A stretch of 64,000 nucleotides of DNA, taken from assembly GCF_002257645.1 (NCBI RefSeq), contig NZ_NQMO01000014.1, positions 62,001 through 126,000 on the forward strand, given 5' to 3'. Each line of letters opens with the position of its first letter. Within the stretch, counting starts at the first letter, position 1. Shown here one piece after another: positions 16,497-24,872 of the stretch. This stretch comes from Paenibacillus sp. XY044. GTDB taxonomy: Bacteria > Bacillota > Bacilli > Paenibacillales > Paenibacillaceae. The notes beneath the pieces were generated by a model. The model saw only the letters and a program-made list of their open reading frames with translations, made no database searches and was not told the origin of the DNA. The translations under genes and the position numbers were made by a program.

Positions 16497-18122
16497 ATGA
16501 TCAGTACAAGCGGCGTGACACTCCGTTACGGAAAACGCGCACTTTTTGAAGATGTAAATATAAAATTTACGCCAGGCAACTGCTACGGTTTGATCGGCGC
16601 CAACGGAGCCGGCAAATCGACGTTCCTCAAGATCCTCTCCGGCGAAATCGAGCCGAACCAGGGCGATGTTCACATGACACCGGGCGAACGCCTCGCGGTG
16701 CTGAAGCAGAACCATTTTGAATACGACGAATATCCGGTTCTGGAAACCGTCATCATGGGTCACGGCCGTCTGTATACCATTATGAAGGAAAAGGATGCAC
16801 TGTATGCGAAAGCGGACTTTTCCGAAGAAGACGGACTTCGTGCGGGTGAACTTGAGGGCGAATTCGCCGAATTGAACGGATGGGACGCCGAGCCTGACGC
16901 GGCTGCGCTCCTGATCGGCCTCGGCATTCCGCGTGAGCTGCACGACAAGAAGATGGTGGAGCTGAGCGGCAACGAGAAGGTCCGCGTCCTGCTGGCGCAG
17001 GCCCTGTTCGGACGTCCGAACAACCTGCTGCTCGACGAGCCTACCAACCACTTGGACCTCGAATCGATTCAGTGGCTCGAGAACTTCCTGATGGACTATG
17101 AAGGCACCGTCATCGTCGTATCCCACGACCGTCACTTCCTGAACAAGGTATGTACGCACATCGCGGATATCGACTTCGGCAAAATCCAGCTGTACGTGGG
17201 TAACTACGACTTCTGGTACGAATCCAGTAAATTGGCGCTGGAGCTCCAACGTGAGTCCAACAAGAAGAAGGAAGAGAAGATCAAGGAGCTGCAGGCCTTT
17301 ATTCAGCGGTTCTCCGCGAATGCCTCCAAATCCAAGCAGGCAACCTCCCGGAAGAAGCAGCTGGATAAAATTACGCTGGACGATATCCGGCCTTCCAACC
17401 GGAAATATCCGTTCCTTCATTTCAAGCCGGAGCGTGAAGCAGGCAAGCAGCTGCTGACGGTAGACCGCGTCACGAAGACCGTTGAAGGCGAGAAGGTGCT
17501 GGATGAGCTGAGCTTTGTCGTGAACAAAGGCGACAAGATCGCTTTCGTCGGCCCGAACGGACTGCCGAAATCAATGCTGTTCGAAGTGCTGATGGGCAAG
17601 GCGGATCCGGACGCGGGCGAGTTCTCCTGGGGCGTCACGACGACACAGGCGTATTTTCCGAAGGACAACTCCGAGTATTTTGACGGAGTAGACCTGAACC
17701 TGGTCGAATGGCTTCGCCAATTCTCGAAAGATCAGGACGAGACGTTCCTGCGCGGCTTCCTAGGCCGGATGCTGTTCTCTGGCGAAGAAGCGCTGAAGAA
17801 GGCGAGCGTTCTCTCCGGGGGAGAGAAAGTGCGCTGCATGCTGGCCAAGATGATGCTGAACGGCGCGAACGTGCTGCTGCTCGACGAGCCGACGAACCAC
17901 TTGGACCTCGAGTCCATCACGGCGCTGAACAACGGGCTAATCGATTTCGACGGCACGATCCTGTTCACGTCGCATGACCATCAGTTCATTCAGACGATCG
18001 CCAACCGGATTATTGAAATCACGCCGAACGGGATTATTGATAAGGTCATGACGTACGACGAGTACCTGGAAAACGATGAAACCAAGGCGCTGCGCGAGAA
18101 AATGTATCCGCAGGAAGCGTAA
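16497..18122 (+). CDS. ABC-F family ATPase, YkpA/YbiT-like
   Basis: A 541-residue soluble protein with two ABC ATPase domains joined by a charged linker (about 245-300, KKKEEKIKELQ). There are no membrane segments, so it belongs to the ABC-F translation-factor group that acts on ribosomes, not to transporters. Domain 1 has Walker A GANGAGKST (34-42) and LLLDEPTNHLD, but its signature reads LSGNE (156-160). Domain 2 has a noncanonical Walker A, GPNGLPKSM (352-360), which keeps K358 and S359, a normal signature SGGEK (440-444) and Walker B LLLDEPTN. The size and short linker fit the YkpA/YbiT group rather than drug-resistance ABC-F proteins. A bidirectional terminator follows. Confidence 0.87.
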   Translation: MISTSGVTLRYGKRALFEDVNIKFTPGNCYGLIGANGAGKSTFLKILSGEIEPNQGDVHMTPGERLAVLKQNHFEYDEYPVLETVIMGHGRLYTIMKEKDALYAKADFSEEDGLRAGELEGEFAELNGWDAEPDAAALLIGLGIPRELHDKKMVELSGNEKVRVLLAQALFGRPNNLLLDEPTNHLDLESIQWLENFLMDYEGTVIVVSHDRHFLNKVCTHIADIDFGKIQLYVGNYDFWYESSKLALELQRESNKKKEEKIKELQAFIQRFSANASKSKQATSRKKQLDKITLDDIRPSNRKYPFLHFKPEREAGKQLLTVDRVTKTVEGEKVLDELSFVVNKGDKIAFVGPNGLPKSMLFEVLMGKADPDAGEFSWGVTTTQAYFPKDNSEYFDGVDLNLVEWLRQFSKDQDETFLRGFLGRMLFSGEEALKKASVLSGGEKVRCMLAKMMLNGANVLLLDEPTNHLDLESITALNNGLIDFDGTILFTSHDHQFIQTIANRIIEITPNGIIDKVMTYDEYLENDETKALREKMYPQEA

Positions 18123-18135
18123 AGCTTCATGCCAT

Positions 18136-18178
18136 GAAAAAAGCTGCCATTCCCTGAACCGGGATGGCAGCTTTTCTT
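18136..18178. terminator. bidirectional terminator
   Basis: AAAAAAGCTGCCAT pairs with ATGGCAGCTTTT, placed between convergent genes. Confidence 0.85.
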
Positions 18179-18204
18179 TGTTTTCTCGAAAGCCTGCGGT
18201 TTGT

Positions 18205-18390
18205 TTAGGATCCGCCGGTGCGGCGGCGCTGGTTGTTCGGCTTTTTCGTGTTCTGACTCTTCATCGCGTGAGGAGCATTGCTCTGGAAGCCGCCGGGCTT
18301 GGCGCCTTTGTCCTGCTGCTTCTTCTGCTCCAGCTTCGCGCGGATCGCGTCGGCCAAATTGACTTTCTTGGCGTCCTGGTTCTCTGTCAT
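18205..18390 (-). CDS. small basic protein, unknown function
   Basis: A 61-residue, highly charged protein without membrane segments. It has an N-terminal amphipathic helix (VNLADAIRAKLEQKKQQ) and a disordered basic tail ending RRRTGGS. A GGGAGGG ribosome binding site precedes the ATG. It may bind nucleic acid, but that is only composition-based. No family recognised. Confidence 0.6.
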   Translation of the reverse strand: MTENQDAKKVNLADAIRAKLEQKKQQDKGAKPGGFQSNAPHAMKSQNTKKPNNQRRRTGGS

Positions 18391-18755
18391 GGGTAGGGTC
18401 CCTCCCTTTGGGGTTGTGTCCTTATTCTAGCTGTTTTTGCGGCTCCCCACAAGAGATAGAAGAGACAAAACCGCTTAACCCGAAGCAGCCCATGTTTCTC
18501 TGGAACCGCACCGCTCCTTTTGTTAGGGTAGAAACGGTAAATGCCCGCCTGCTGCCATTCGGGAAATTCGTTCACCGTCATGGGCAGCTAGGCGGATCGT
18601 GAAAACAAGGAACTGGAAGACAGTTCCAACGTAGCAGGTAATTATGAAGTTTGGAGGATACCCACTCTTAGGAATTCAATGAATAATGACATAGATGGGG
18701 GGATTTTACAAATTCTTGCGTCTAACAAATCTCATTTATTGAAAGGAGTGGGGCT
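18391..18755. other. intergenic region without clear features
   Basis: This 365-base gap between divergent genes shows no convincing promoter pair, riboswitch or repeat. Only the ribosome binding site GAAAGGAGTGG at its right end is evident. Confidence 0.5.
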
Positions 18756-20591
18756 ATGAGCAGAACTTTTTCGCGATTATTGACTGCGTGTACTGCCGGT
18801 TTGCTGCTGATGTTTGGGCTTCTGCCGGGATTCAGCCATGCGGCCGCGGAATCGGGGAGGTCGGCTGTCGAATGGTCCAGGGATTACGGAAGCCAATCCA
18901 GCGGGGAGGGGGTCATCCCTACGTCGGACGGCGGCTATTTAGCCTTGGGCGATATCTATGATATGTATCGAAAGGCCTATGTCGTAAAGCTGGATGGAGA
19001 AGGGCAGGTGGAATGGGAGCAGAAGCTGGCTTATTATGACTGGGGGTCCAGTACGGCATACCGGGCCATTGAGACAAAGGACGGGGGTTACCTCATCGCG
19101 GGGAACACGTCTGAAGAGTTCGAGCCGATTCGGCAGCTGTTCCTGATCAGGCTGGATGCATCGGGGAAAGTGGTGTGGCAGAAAGCGATGGATGTCCAGG
19201 GGTATGATCAAAACCCGAAATCCATCGTCGAGACGGAGGATGGCAGCTTTTTGATCGCCGGTAGCGGGATCGTCCACTGGGTAGCTTATGACAGAGCTTA
19301 TATCACAAAGATCGATCAAAGCGGGAATACGCTGTGGTACAATCAGTACAGTTTTTCGGGAAGCGACTATTTAACCGATCTGATTCCCGCGAGCGACGGG
19401 GGTTACATCGCTGTCGGCCACGCAGGTATGGTGGAATATGAATCGAGAGAACATGATGCGATGCTGGTGATGAAGATCGATGATCAAGGCAAAGAGGTAT
19501 GGTCAAAGCAATCGGTCGAGCCGCGCAGCGGTTGGACAGCCTACTCAGTTATTCCGGCGGAGGACGGAGGCTATATGATCTTGAGCCGTAAATCCGTCAA
19601 CGGCAACGGCGTGCCGGTCCTTACCAAGACGGATCTGACCGGAAAGGTGCAATGGGAGAAAACATATCAGGATGGTACCAATTCCCAGAATTTCAATCGT
19701 CTGGTCCAAACGGAAGAGGGCTACGCGATGCTGGGGGAACATGTTACATACTTGGACTGGAGTGCAGAGTGGAAGCATCAGTACGGCGTGTTAAGCGTCA
19801 ATCGGAACGGAGAGTTGATCAGCAGGGAATTGTTCAAGGGGCCTCCGATCTACAGAGTTGGCACCGCATCGGGAACTCTGGACGGAGGTTATATATTCCC
19901 TGGGACCGTTCAGCGGGGGGACGGCGCGAAATTCCAGCTGATGAAGCTCACGCCGCCGGCGGATCAGCCGCCTGCTGAGCGAATGCTGACCGGCATCGAG
20001 TATACGGAGAAGGAAAAGAAGCTGAAAACAGGTTCCAGCGTCTCCACCGTGCTTCAAGCAGTATATGACGACGGAACGAAAAGCGATTTGTCCAACGCGG
20101 CGGTCTACGTTTCCGGGGACGGGACGATTGCGGACGTCGACGCATTGGGCCGGATCACGGGACGGGAGCCGGGGAACACCTATGTAGAAGCATCTTATGA
20201 GGGCTATACAGCCAGATTGAACGTGACCGTATTACCGGAAGATACGAACGAATATGATCCCTTGAACGGCTATCTCACGCTGGATTCGAATGAATACTCG
20301 CTTTCGGAAGGTTCGGCGGTGGATATCAAGGTCTTCCTGTATGACTATAACACGCAGATGCAATCGGACATAACCAAGCAGGTTCAATTCAGCAGCAGTC
20401 ACCCGGACATCGCCGAGGTCGATGAGGAAGGGAATCTGATCGGTCACAAGCCGGGATTGACCCAGATCTATGCCGAATATAGAGGAGGCAGAACGTCTGC
20501 CCCGGTGCAGGTCGTCCGCGCCGCCGCTCCAATCGGGAAAGACATCCCGGTTCTTGATGGGACGGAAAGCGGGACCCCTGTAGAGGAATAG
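18756..20591 (+). CDS. secreted propeller-like repeat protein with Ig-like (BIG2) domains
   Basis: A 611-residue exported protein. A signal peptide (about 1-30, ending SHAAAE) is followed by roughly seven repeats of about 45-55 residues, each carrying a DGGY or similar turn (TSDGGYLALG, TKDGGYLIAG, TEDGSFLIAG, ASDGGYIAVG, AEDGGYMILS, TEEGYAMLG, TLDGGYIFPG) plus a W-containing strand (GKVVWQK). Seven repeats suggest a beta-propeller. From about 410 two bacterial Ig-like domains follow (GTIADVDALGRITGREPG and DIAEVDEEGNLIGHKPG). No catalytic motif or wall anchor is visible, so it is probably a surface binding protein. A terminator follows. Confidence 0.75.
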   Translation: MSRTFSRLLTACTAGLLLMFGLLPGFSHAAAESGRSAVEWSRDYGSQSSGEGVIPTSDGGYLALGDIYDMYRKAYVVKLDGEGQVEWEQKLAYYDWGSSTAYRAIETKDGGYLIAGNTSEEFEPIRQLFLIRLDASGKVVWQKAMDVQGYDQNPKSIVETEDGSFLIAGSGIVHWVAYDRAYITKIDQSGNTLWYNQYSFSGSDYLTDLIPASDGGYIAVGHAGMVEYESREHDAMLVMKIDDQGKEVWSKQSVEPRSGWTAYSVIPAEDGGYMILSRKSVNGNGVPVLTKTDLTGKVQWEKTYQDGTNSQNFNRLVQTEEGYAMLGEHVTYLDWSAEWKHQYGVLSVNRNGELISRELFKGPPIYRVGTASGTLDGGYIFPGTVQRGDGAKFQLMKLTPPADQPPAERMLTGIEYTEKEKKLKTGSSVSTVLQAVYDDGTKSDLSNAAVYVSGDGTIADVDALGRITGREPGNTYVEASYEGYTARLNVTVLPEDTNEYDPLNGYLTLDSNEYSLSEGSAVDIKVFLYDYNTQMQSDITKQVQFSSSHPDIAEVDEEGNLIGHKPGLTQIYAEYRGGRTSAPVQVVRAAAPIGKDIPVLDGTESGTPVEE

Positions 20592-20626
20592 TCGGGAAAG
20601 CTCTCGTCTGGTGAAAAAATTAACGT

Positions 20627-20664
20627 ACAAGGCTGACTCTGAACAGGAGTCGGCCTTGTTTTTC
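20627..20664 (+). terminator. intrinsic terminator
   Basis: ACAAGGCTGACTC pairs with GAGTCGGCCTTGT and ends in TTTTT. Confidence 0.85.
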
Positions 20665-20888
20665 TGTTGGGATTCCGGTCGAGGGCATTGACTTAATGTT
20701 CCCTGATTTCCAGGAACCAGGGGGACTTGAGACCATAGACCTGCATTATACCAACATTTGGAGTGCTTTTTTGTGTAAAAAGGGCCATGCGGTTTCTCGA
20801 CCCTCCTGCCTATAATGAGAGCAAGCGCAAAGCGGGCCGGTATTCCCCGGCTTCTTCAAGCGACTCAGACATCTCAAGGAGGAATGAA

Positions 20889-21722
20889 ATGATTAACATC
20901 AAGAAAAGCTTACTCGGGTGCCTGCTATTATCCGCTGCCATTTCTGCAGCCGTCATCATCCCGACCGGCCATGAGGCACAAGCGGCATCGGCATCCAGCC
21001 AGGTTCAGGCACAGGGCCAGGTCGGCGTCATTCAGGCCTCGGTGAACCTTCGGGACAAGCCTTCCCTGTCCAGCAATGTGCTCGGTTATGTGAAAAAAGG
21101 AGAGACCGTGCAGATTTTGGAAAAGAGCACGGCTTATTACTATAAAGTGAAGACATCGTCGGGCGAAGTCGGCTACGTCAGCACCCGCGAAAAATACATA
21201 GCCGTCAAGGGCTCCGGATCGGCATCCCAGCCAAGTACCGGATCCTCTGAATCGGCACCGCCTGCATCTGCTGAAAATACGAATGCCACGATCGAAAAGG
21301 TGATCCAGACCGGTATGAAATACCTGGGGACCCCTTACGAGTTTGGTTCCAACCGGAATACAACGACCACGTTCGACTGTTCGGACTTTACCCGCCAAAT
21401 CTACAAGGAGGCTGCCGGCGTCGTGCTTCCGGCGGATTCCAGACAGCAGGGCTCCTGGGTGAAGGAAAACAGCAAGGCTGTATACAGTACGGATCAGCTG
21501 AAGCGGGGAGATCTCGTGTTCTTTATGAGCTACCGCGGATCGAGCGCTTCCGCGTACTCGGGCATCAACAAGTCCAGCCAGCGGATTACCCACGTAGCGG
21601 TGTATCTAGGCGACGGTAAGCTGCTGCATACGTACTCGAATGAGGCCGGCGGCGTCACGGTATCGGATTTCAGCAATTCCTGGAAGCTGAGATTTATGTA
21701 CGGAGGCAGCGTTCTGAAATAA
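20889..21722 (+). CDS. secreted SH3b-NlpC/P60 endopeptidase
   Basis: A 277-residue cell-wall hydrolase cutting peptidoglycan stem peptides. Order: signal peptide (about 1-34), one SH3b domain (about 43-107, ASVNLRDKPSLSSNVLGYVKKG), a Ser/Pro/Ala linker (108-133) and an NlpC/P60 domain (about 134-277). Catalytic residues visible are C164 (FDCSDFTRQ) and H235 (THVAVYLGDG), with H247 (LLHTYS) as the probable third. ATG 20889 has CAAGGAGG eight bases upstream; the frame continues upstream without a signal peptide, so the longer start is rejected. A perfect palindromic terminator follows. Confidence 0.88.
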   Translation: MINIKKSLLGCLLLSAAISAAVIIPTGHEAQAASASSQVQAQGQVGVIQASVNLRDKPSLSSNVLGYVKKGETVQILEKSTAYYYKVKTSSGEVGYVSTREKYIAVKGSGSASQPSTGSSESAPPASAENTNATIEKVIQTGMKYLGTPYEFGSNRNTTTTFDCSDFTRQIYKEAAGVVLPADSRQQGSWVKENSKAVYSTDQLKRGDLVFFMSYRGSSASAYSGINKSSQRITHVAVYLGDGKLLHTYSNEAGGVTVSDFSNSWKLRFMYGGSVLK

Positions 21723-21738
21723 CAGGCCGCTTAATTGT

Positions 21739-21768
21739 AAAGGACCGGAGAATTCTCCGGTCCTTTGT
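21739..21768 (+). terminator. intrinsic terminator
   Basis: A perfect 28-base palindrome (AAAGGACCGGAGAA with TTCTCCGGTCCTTT) lies 17 bases after the stop codon; the U-run after it is short. Confidence 0.65.
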
Positions 21769-21811
21769 TGTCCCCGCAAAGACTTTGCTGTACGGAGGAT
21801 TTGATTATATT

Positions 21812-21873
21812 CTATGTAGAAGGAACTAAATGACGCCGACACCCGTTAGTAAAACCCTTAGTTCTTTCTAGTA
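21812..21873. repeat. diverged, shortened palindromic element, copy D
   Basis: The arms, at about 21812-21830 and 21858-21873, are TAGAAGGAACTAA and TTAGTTCTTTCTA, related to the arms of the 93-bp family. The interior is about 27 bases rather than 55. It lies between two convergent secreted-protein genes. Confidence 0.55.
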
Positions 21874-21896
21874 CTTGCATGTTGCTTCAGGATGTC

Positions 21897-22271
21897 TTAT
21901 TTTACAAGAATCCAGGCTGTTCCGAGCCACGTATATACTTCTACCCATTCACCGATTAGCGAACCGACGCGGTTTCCCGTAGTGTTCACCACTTGCGGAG
22001 CCAGCACGCTTGCGACTTTACCGCCGGGCTCAAAGTAGAACGGTGTATTTACCGTCAGGATGAGAGGTACCGTAGGCTGCGTAACTTCTTCTCCAGCCGA
22101 GATGATCGGCTCAGGTACCAGCTTGCTAGGTTCGGTAACGGTCTCCGACGTGCCTGTGACAGAAGTCGCAGTGGACGTGCTGTCCGTTGTTGATGCGTTG
22201 TCCGCGAATGCGGCGGTTCCCATGGAAGCCATTAATCCGAGTGCTGCTGCAATAGTAATGATTTTTTTCAT
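21897..22271 (-). CDS. small secreted protein with SH3-like C-terminus
   Basis: A 124-residue exported protein. The signal peptide is clear (MKKIITIAAALGLMASMG, cleavage after AFA), followed by a Thr/Ser-rich linker (25-50) and a C-terminal domain of about 50 residues (FYFEPGGKVASVLAP, GEWVEVYTWLGTAWI) that resembles a diverged bacterial SH3 fold. No catalytic residues. AAGGAGG precedes the ATG by ten bases. It may bind the cell wall; function unknown. Confidence 0.6.
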   Translation of the reverse strand: MKKIITIAAALGLMASMGTAAFADNASTTDSTSTATSVTGTSETVTEPSKLVPEPIISAGEEVTQPTVPLILTVNTPFYFEPGGKVASVLAPQVVNTTGNRVGSLIGEWVEVYTWLGTAWILVK

Positions 22272-22510
22272 AGACTGTGTTCCTCCTTGGAATAGTATGC
22301 TTCTACACTATCCAAATAACCCTCTGGCGGTAAAATGAACCAAGTTATCTAGTAGATCGTAGAAAAAAACATTGTTTTAGTTTACCATAAATATGGTAGA
22401 AGCGTCAGGGAGGATGGTACCAAAAATCCCGGCTGCCTGCTTTTGAAATAGGCCGATAATGAAACTTTAGAAATGCTCTGATCAACCTATTCTTAGAACA
22501 GAGGTGCACA

Positions 22511-23164
22511 ATGCGAAAATCACGGCAGGTCATTTTATTTCAAGGAGATTCCATTACAGACGGCAAGCGCGACCGGGGGAGCGACCTTAATCACATTTTG
22601 GGGCACAGCTATGCTTATATCATCGCGGCGAAACTGGGGCACGAGCATGCGGATAAGCAGCCCCTGTTCATTAACCGGGGCATTAGCGGCAACCGGGCAT
22701 CCGATTTGTATGCACGCTGGAATGAAGATGCGCTCAGCCTTCATCCTGATGTGATCAGCATATTGATCGGGGTGAACGACGCATGGCGGACGGTCTCCGG
22801 GGAACCCAGCGGGGTCACGGACCGTTTCGAGCGGGCTTACCGGCATGTGCTGGAGGAGACCAAGGAGAAGCTGCCGGAAACGAAGCTGGTCCTGTGCGGG
22901 CCCTTTATCTTGCGGACCGGGGCCACGGACCAGGCATGGGACCAGTGGATGAGGATTCTGTCGGGATACCAGGATACGGTTCGCCGGCTGGTGGAAGAAT
23001 TTAATGCGGTTCACGTGCCGCTCCAGGCTGCGTTTGATGAGGCGACGAAGCGGTCCGATGCGGCTTATTGGCTGTGGGACGGGGTTCACCCGACTGCAGC
23101 GGGCCATGACCTTGTCGCCGCACAATGGCTTGCAGCGGTACAGCAAAGCGGGATTTTGGAGTGA
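22511..23164 (+). CDS. SGNH/GDSL-family esterase
   Basis: A 217-residue cytosolic SGNH hydrolase with all four conserved blocks: GDSITDG (catalytic Ser), NRGISGNR (Gly), IGVNDAW (Asn) and WDGVHPTAAGH (Asp and His). It would hydrolyse an ester or acetyl group on a lipid or sugar. No signal peptide is present. The adjacent downstream gene encodes a YpmS-like membrane protein; in Bacillus a GDSL esterase (YpmR) and YpmS are also neighbours, so they may work as a pair. Start supported by GAGGTG seven bases upstream. Confidence 0.85.
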   Translation: MRKSRQVILFQGDSITDGKRDRGSDLNHILGHSYAYIIAAKLGHEHADKQPLFINRGISGNRASDLYARWNEDALSLHPDVISILIGVNDAWRTVSGEPSGVTDRFERAYRHVLEETKEKLPETKLVLCGPFILRTGATDQAWDQWMRILSGYQDTVRRLVEEFNAVHVPLQAAFDEATKRSDAAYWLWDGVHPTAAGHDLVAAQWLAAVQQSGILE

Positions 23165-23194
23165 ATTTGCCTTTAAGGCAGAAAGGGGGCGGAC

Positions 23195-23767
23195 ATGCGC
23201 CTGGGGAAGTTTTTATTTCGGTTCATCATCACGCTCGTCATCGTGGTCATTATCGCCGCCGGCATGCTGATCTGGTACATTGCTCCGGACCGTAAGCTCA
23301 ATCTGAACTATATGGATCTGAATGTCGAGGATATGGCCATGCAGATGCTGAAGACGAAGAAGCCGGAAATTACGCTGAGCAGCGAGGAATTGAATGAGCT
23401 GGCCAAGAAGGAGCTTATCAAGCACATGGGCGACATGCCCCCGCAGGTTACCGTTACTGGAGCCGAATTTCAGTTCCATGGGCAGGAGGTTACTGCGGAT
23501 ATTAACGGCAAATGGGAGTTTATCCCCTTTGGTGCCCAGCTGACCTTTACGATGGATGCCGACGGCAGCGTCATTGTGCTGAAACATGAATCCACGAGGA
23601 TCAAGTCCATTCGCGTCCCGGCGGAGACTTGGGGGCTCGGCACCCTTTCCGTACCGCTTAAGGAGCATTTGCCGGACATTCTCAGAGTGGACGGAGTTCA
23701 GTTTTTGGATCAGGGCGTCAAGCTGACATTCAAGGTGAACTGGCTAGAGCTGCCGTCGCTCTTCTAA
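23195..23767 (+). CDS. YpmS-like (DUF2140) single-pass membrane protein
   Basis: A 190-residue protein with one N-terminal membrane segment (FIITLVIVVIIAAGMLIWYI) and an outer domain. The KLNLNYMDLNVEDM and ITLSSEELNELAKKEL segments recall YpmS/DUF2140 proteins. It follows the GDSL esterase by 30 bases, with an AAAGGGGG site, so the two are probably co-transcribed. Its biochemical role is unknown. A strong terminator ends the unit. Confidence 0.65.
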   Translation: MRLGKFLFRFIITLVIVVIIAAGMLIWYIAPDRKLNLNYMDLNVEDMAMQMLKTKKPEITLSSEELNELAKKELIKHMGDMPPQVTVTGAEFQFHGQEVTADINGKWEFIPFGAQLTFTMDADGSVIVLKHESTRIKSIRVPAETWGLGTLSVPLKEHLPDILRVDGVQFLDQGVKLTFKVNWLELPSLF

Positions 23768-23807
23768 TGAAACAAACATGACGGACGAATTTCTGATCAA
23801 TAAAAAA

Positions 23808-23848
23808 ACCAAGCGCCTTCCTCCGAAGGACCGCTTGGTTTTTTTGCT
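23808..23848 (+). terminator. intrinsic terminator
   Basis: AACCAAGCGCCTTC pairs with GAAGGACCGCTTGGTT and is followed by TTTTT. Confidence 0.85.
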
Positions 23849-23912
23849 CATTCTAACCTTTTTCTTATCTCTTTGTGTTTGTATGTTCTCTTCTATCTTC
23901 TGCCTTATGCCG

Positions 23913-24077
23913 TTAAGGCGTTCGGCTGCGGCCGGTAAACAGCGAAATGACGAAGAGAACCAGGAAAATGAAGAACAGCACCTTGGCGATAGTAGCCGCT
24001 GCAGATACGATTCCGAAGAACCCGAAGATTCCGGCGACGATCGCGATAATCAAGAAAATAATCGACCATTTTAGCAT
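23913..24077 (-). CDS. DUF1328-family small membrane protein
   Basis: A 54-residue protein beginning MLKWSIIFLIIAIVAGIFG and continuing with FFGIVSAAATIAKVLFFIF, two membrane helices of the DUF1328 (YtjA-like) family, usually stress-induced. AAAGGTGA lies eight bases before the ATG. A sigma-B-type promoter about 86 bases upstream (24170-24195, minus strand) supports stress control. It is divergent from the DUF948 gene, which has its own promoter of the same type. Confidence 0.8.
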   Translation of the reverse strand: MLKWSIIFLIIAIVAGIFGFFGIVSAAATIAKVLFFIFLVLFVISLFTGRSRTP

Positions 24078-24169
24078 CTTGCTCACCTTTCTTTCCTGTA
24101 AAGTTGGGCGATGGATTGCTGGACCGAAGCCGATGAATCAGCAGGTCCCGTTCACCCTCGTAGTCATAC

Positions 24170-24195
24170 TTAACCGGGCCTATGCGGAATGAAAC
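24170..24195 (-). promoter_or_regulatory. sigma-B-type promoter for the DUF1328 gene
   Basis: Minus strand reads GTTTCA, 14 bases, GGTTAA, the same hexamers and spacing as the promoter at 25408-25433. Confidence 0.7.
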
Positions 24196-24224
24196 AAGCC
24201 CTGTCCGAGGTATAAAACGGCGCT

Positions 24225-24250
24225 GTTTCGTCATTTGGGCGATAGGGTAA
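24225..24250 (+). promoter_or_regulatory. sigma-B-type promoter for the DUF948 gene
   Basis: GTTTCG (24225-24230), a 14-base spacer and GGGTAA (24245-24250), close to the Bacillus sigma-B consensus GTTTAA/GGGTAT. Its -35 is 29 bases from the divergent promoter's -35. Confidence 0.75.
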
Positions 24251-24323
24251 CTAACGCTTAACGGGGCCTTACAGGAAGCATGGAGGGCATCTTGCAAGAG
24301 ACAACGAAAGAGAGGTTATGCTC

Positions 24324-24824
24324 ATGATTATGTCGCTTAGTGTCGCGTTAATCGCGGTCGCTTTTGCGGTCCTTGTCGTTTATCTCATTAAAACGCTGCT
24401 GGCCGCAAAAAGTTCGCTCGAGAAGACGACCCAAACCCTGCAGGAGGTTCAGTCGACGATCGACGAACTCAGCTATGAGATCAAGCAAATCGTCCGGCAC
24501 GCCAACGATATTACGGCGGATGTCGAGCATAAGATGAAGCAGATTGATCCGGTTATGAATTCGGTAAAAAATTTGGGCGAAGTGCTCAGCGAAGTAACCC
24601 TGGCCGCGAAGCAGGCTTCCACAACCTTGATTCACAGGTTTAAGCAGCCTAAGCACCAGGTGGAGTCACGTCCGCGGCGCATTGCTTCCGCGTCGACGCC
24701 GGAAGAGCGCACGATCCAATCCTATTCGGCTGTATATGAAACGGGAGCAAAGGCCAAGCCTGCGGTTAGCATGGTCAAATGGATTGACACCGCCGCGGCG
24801 GTTTGGCAAAGACTGCGCCACTAG
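24324..24824 (+). CDS. DUF948 (YtxG-like) general stress protein
   Basis: A 166-residue protein with one N-terminal membrane helix (VALIAVAFAVLVVYLI), then a helical segment rich in heptads (TTQTLQEVQSTIDELSYEI, HANDITADVEHKMKQIDPVM), as in DUF948/YtxG stress proteins. The C-terminal 60 residues are basic and probably disordered. ATG 24324 is preferred to 24318 because GAGAGG is then eight bases away. The sigma-B-type promoter at 24225-24250 gives a leader of about 67 bases. Confidence 0.82.
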   Translation: MIMSLSVALIAVAFAVLVVYLIKTLLAAKSSLEKTTQTLQEVQSTIDELSYEIKQIVRHANDITADVEHKMKQIDPVMNSVKNLGEVLSEVTLAAKQASTTLIHRFKQPKHQVESRPRRIASASTPEERTIQSYSAVYETGAKAKPAVSMVKWIDTAAAVWQRLRH

Positions 24825-24872
24825 GACCAACGGCTCAGGCTGGATCAATTGACAACAGAAAGGATGGGAATC

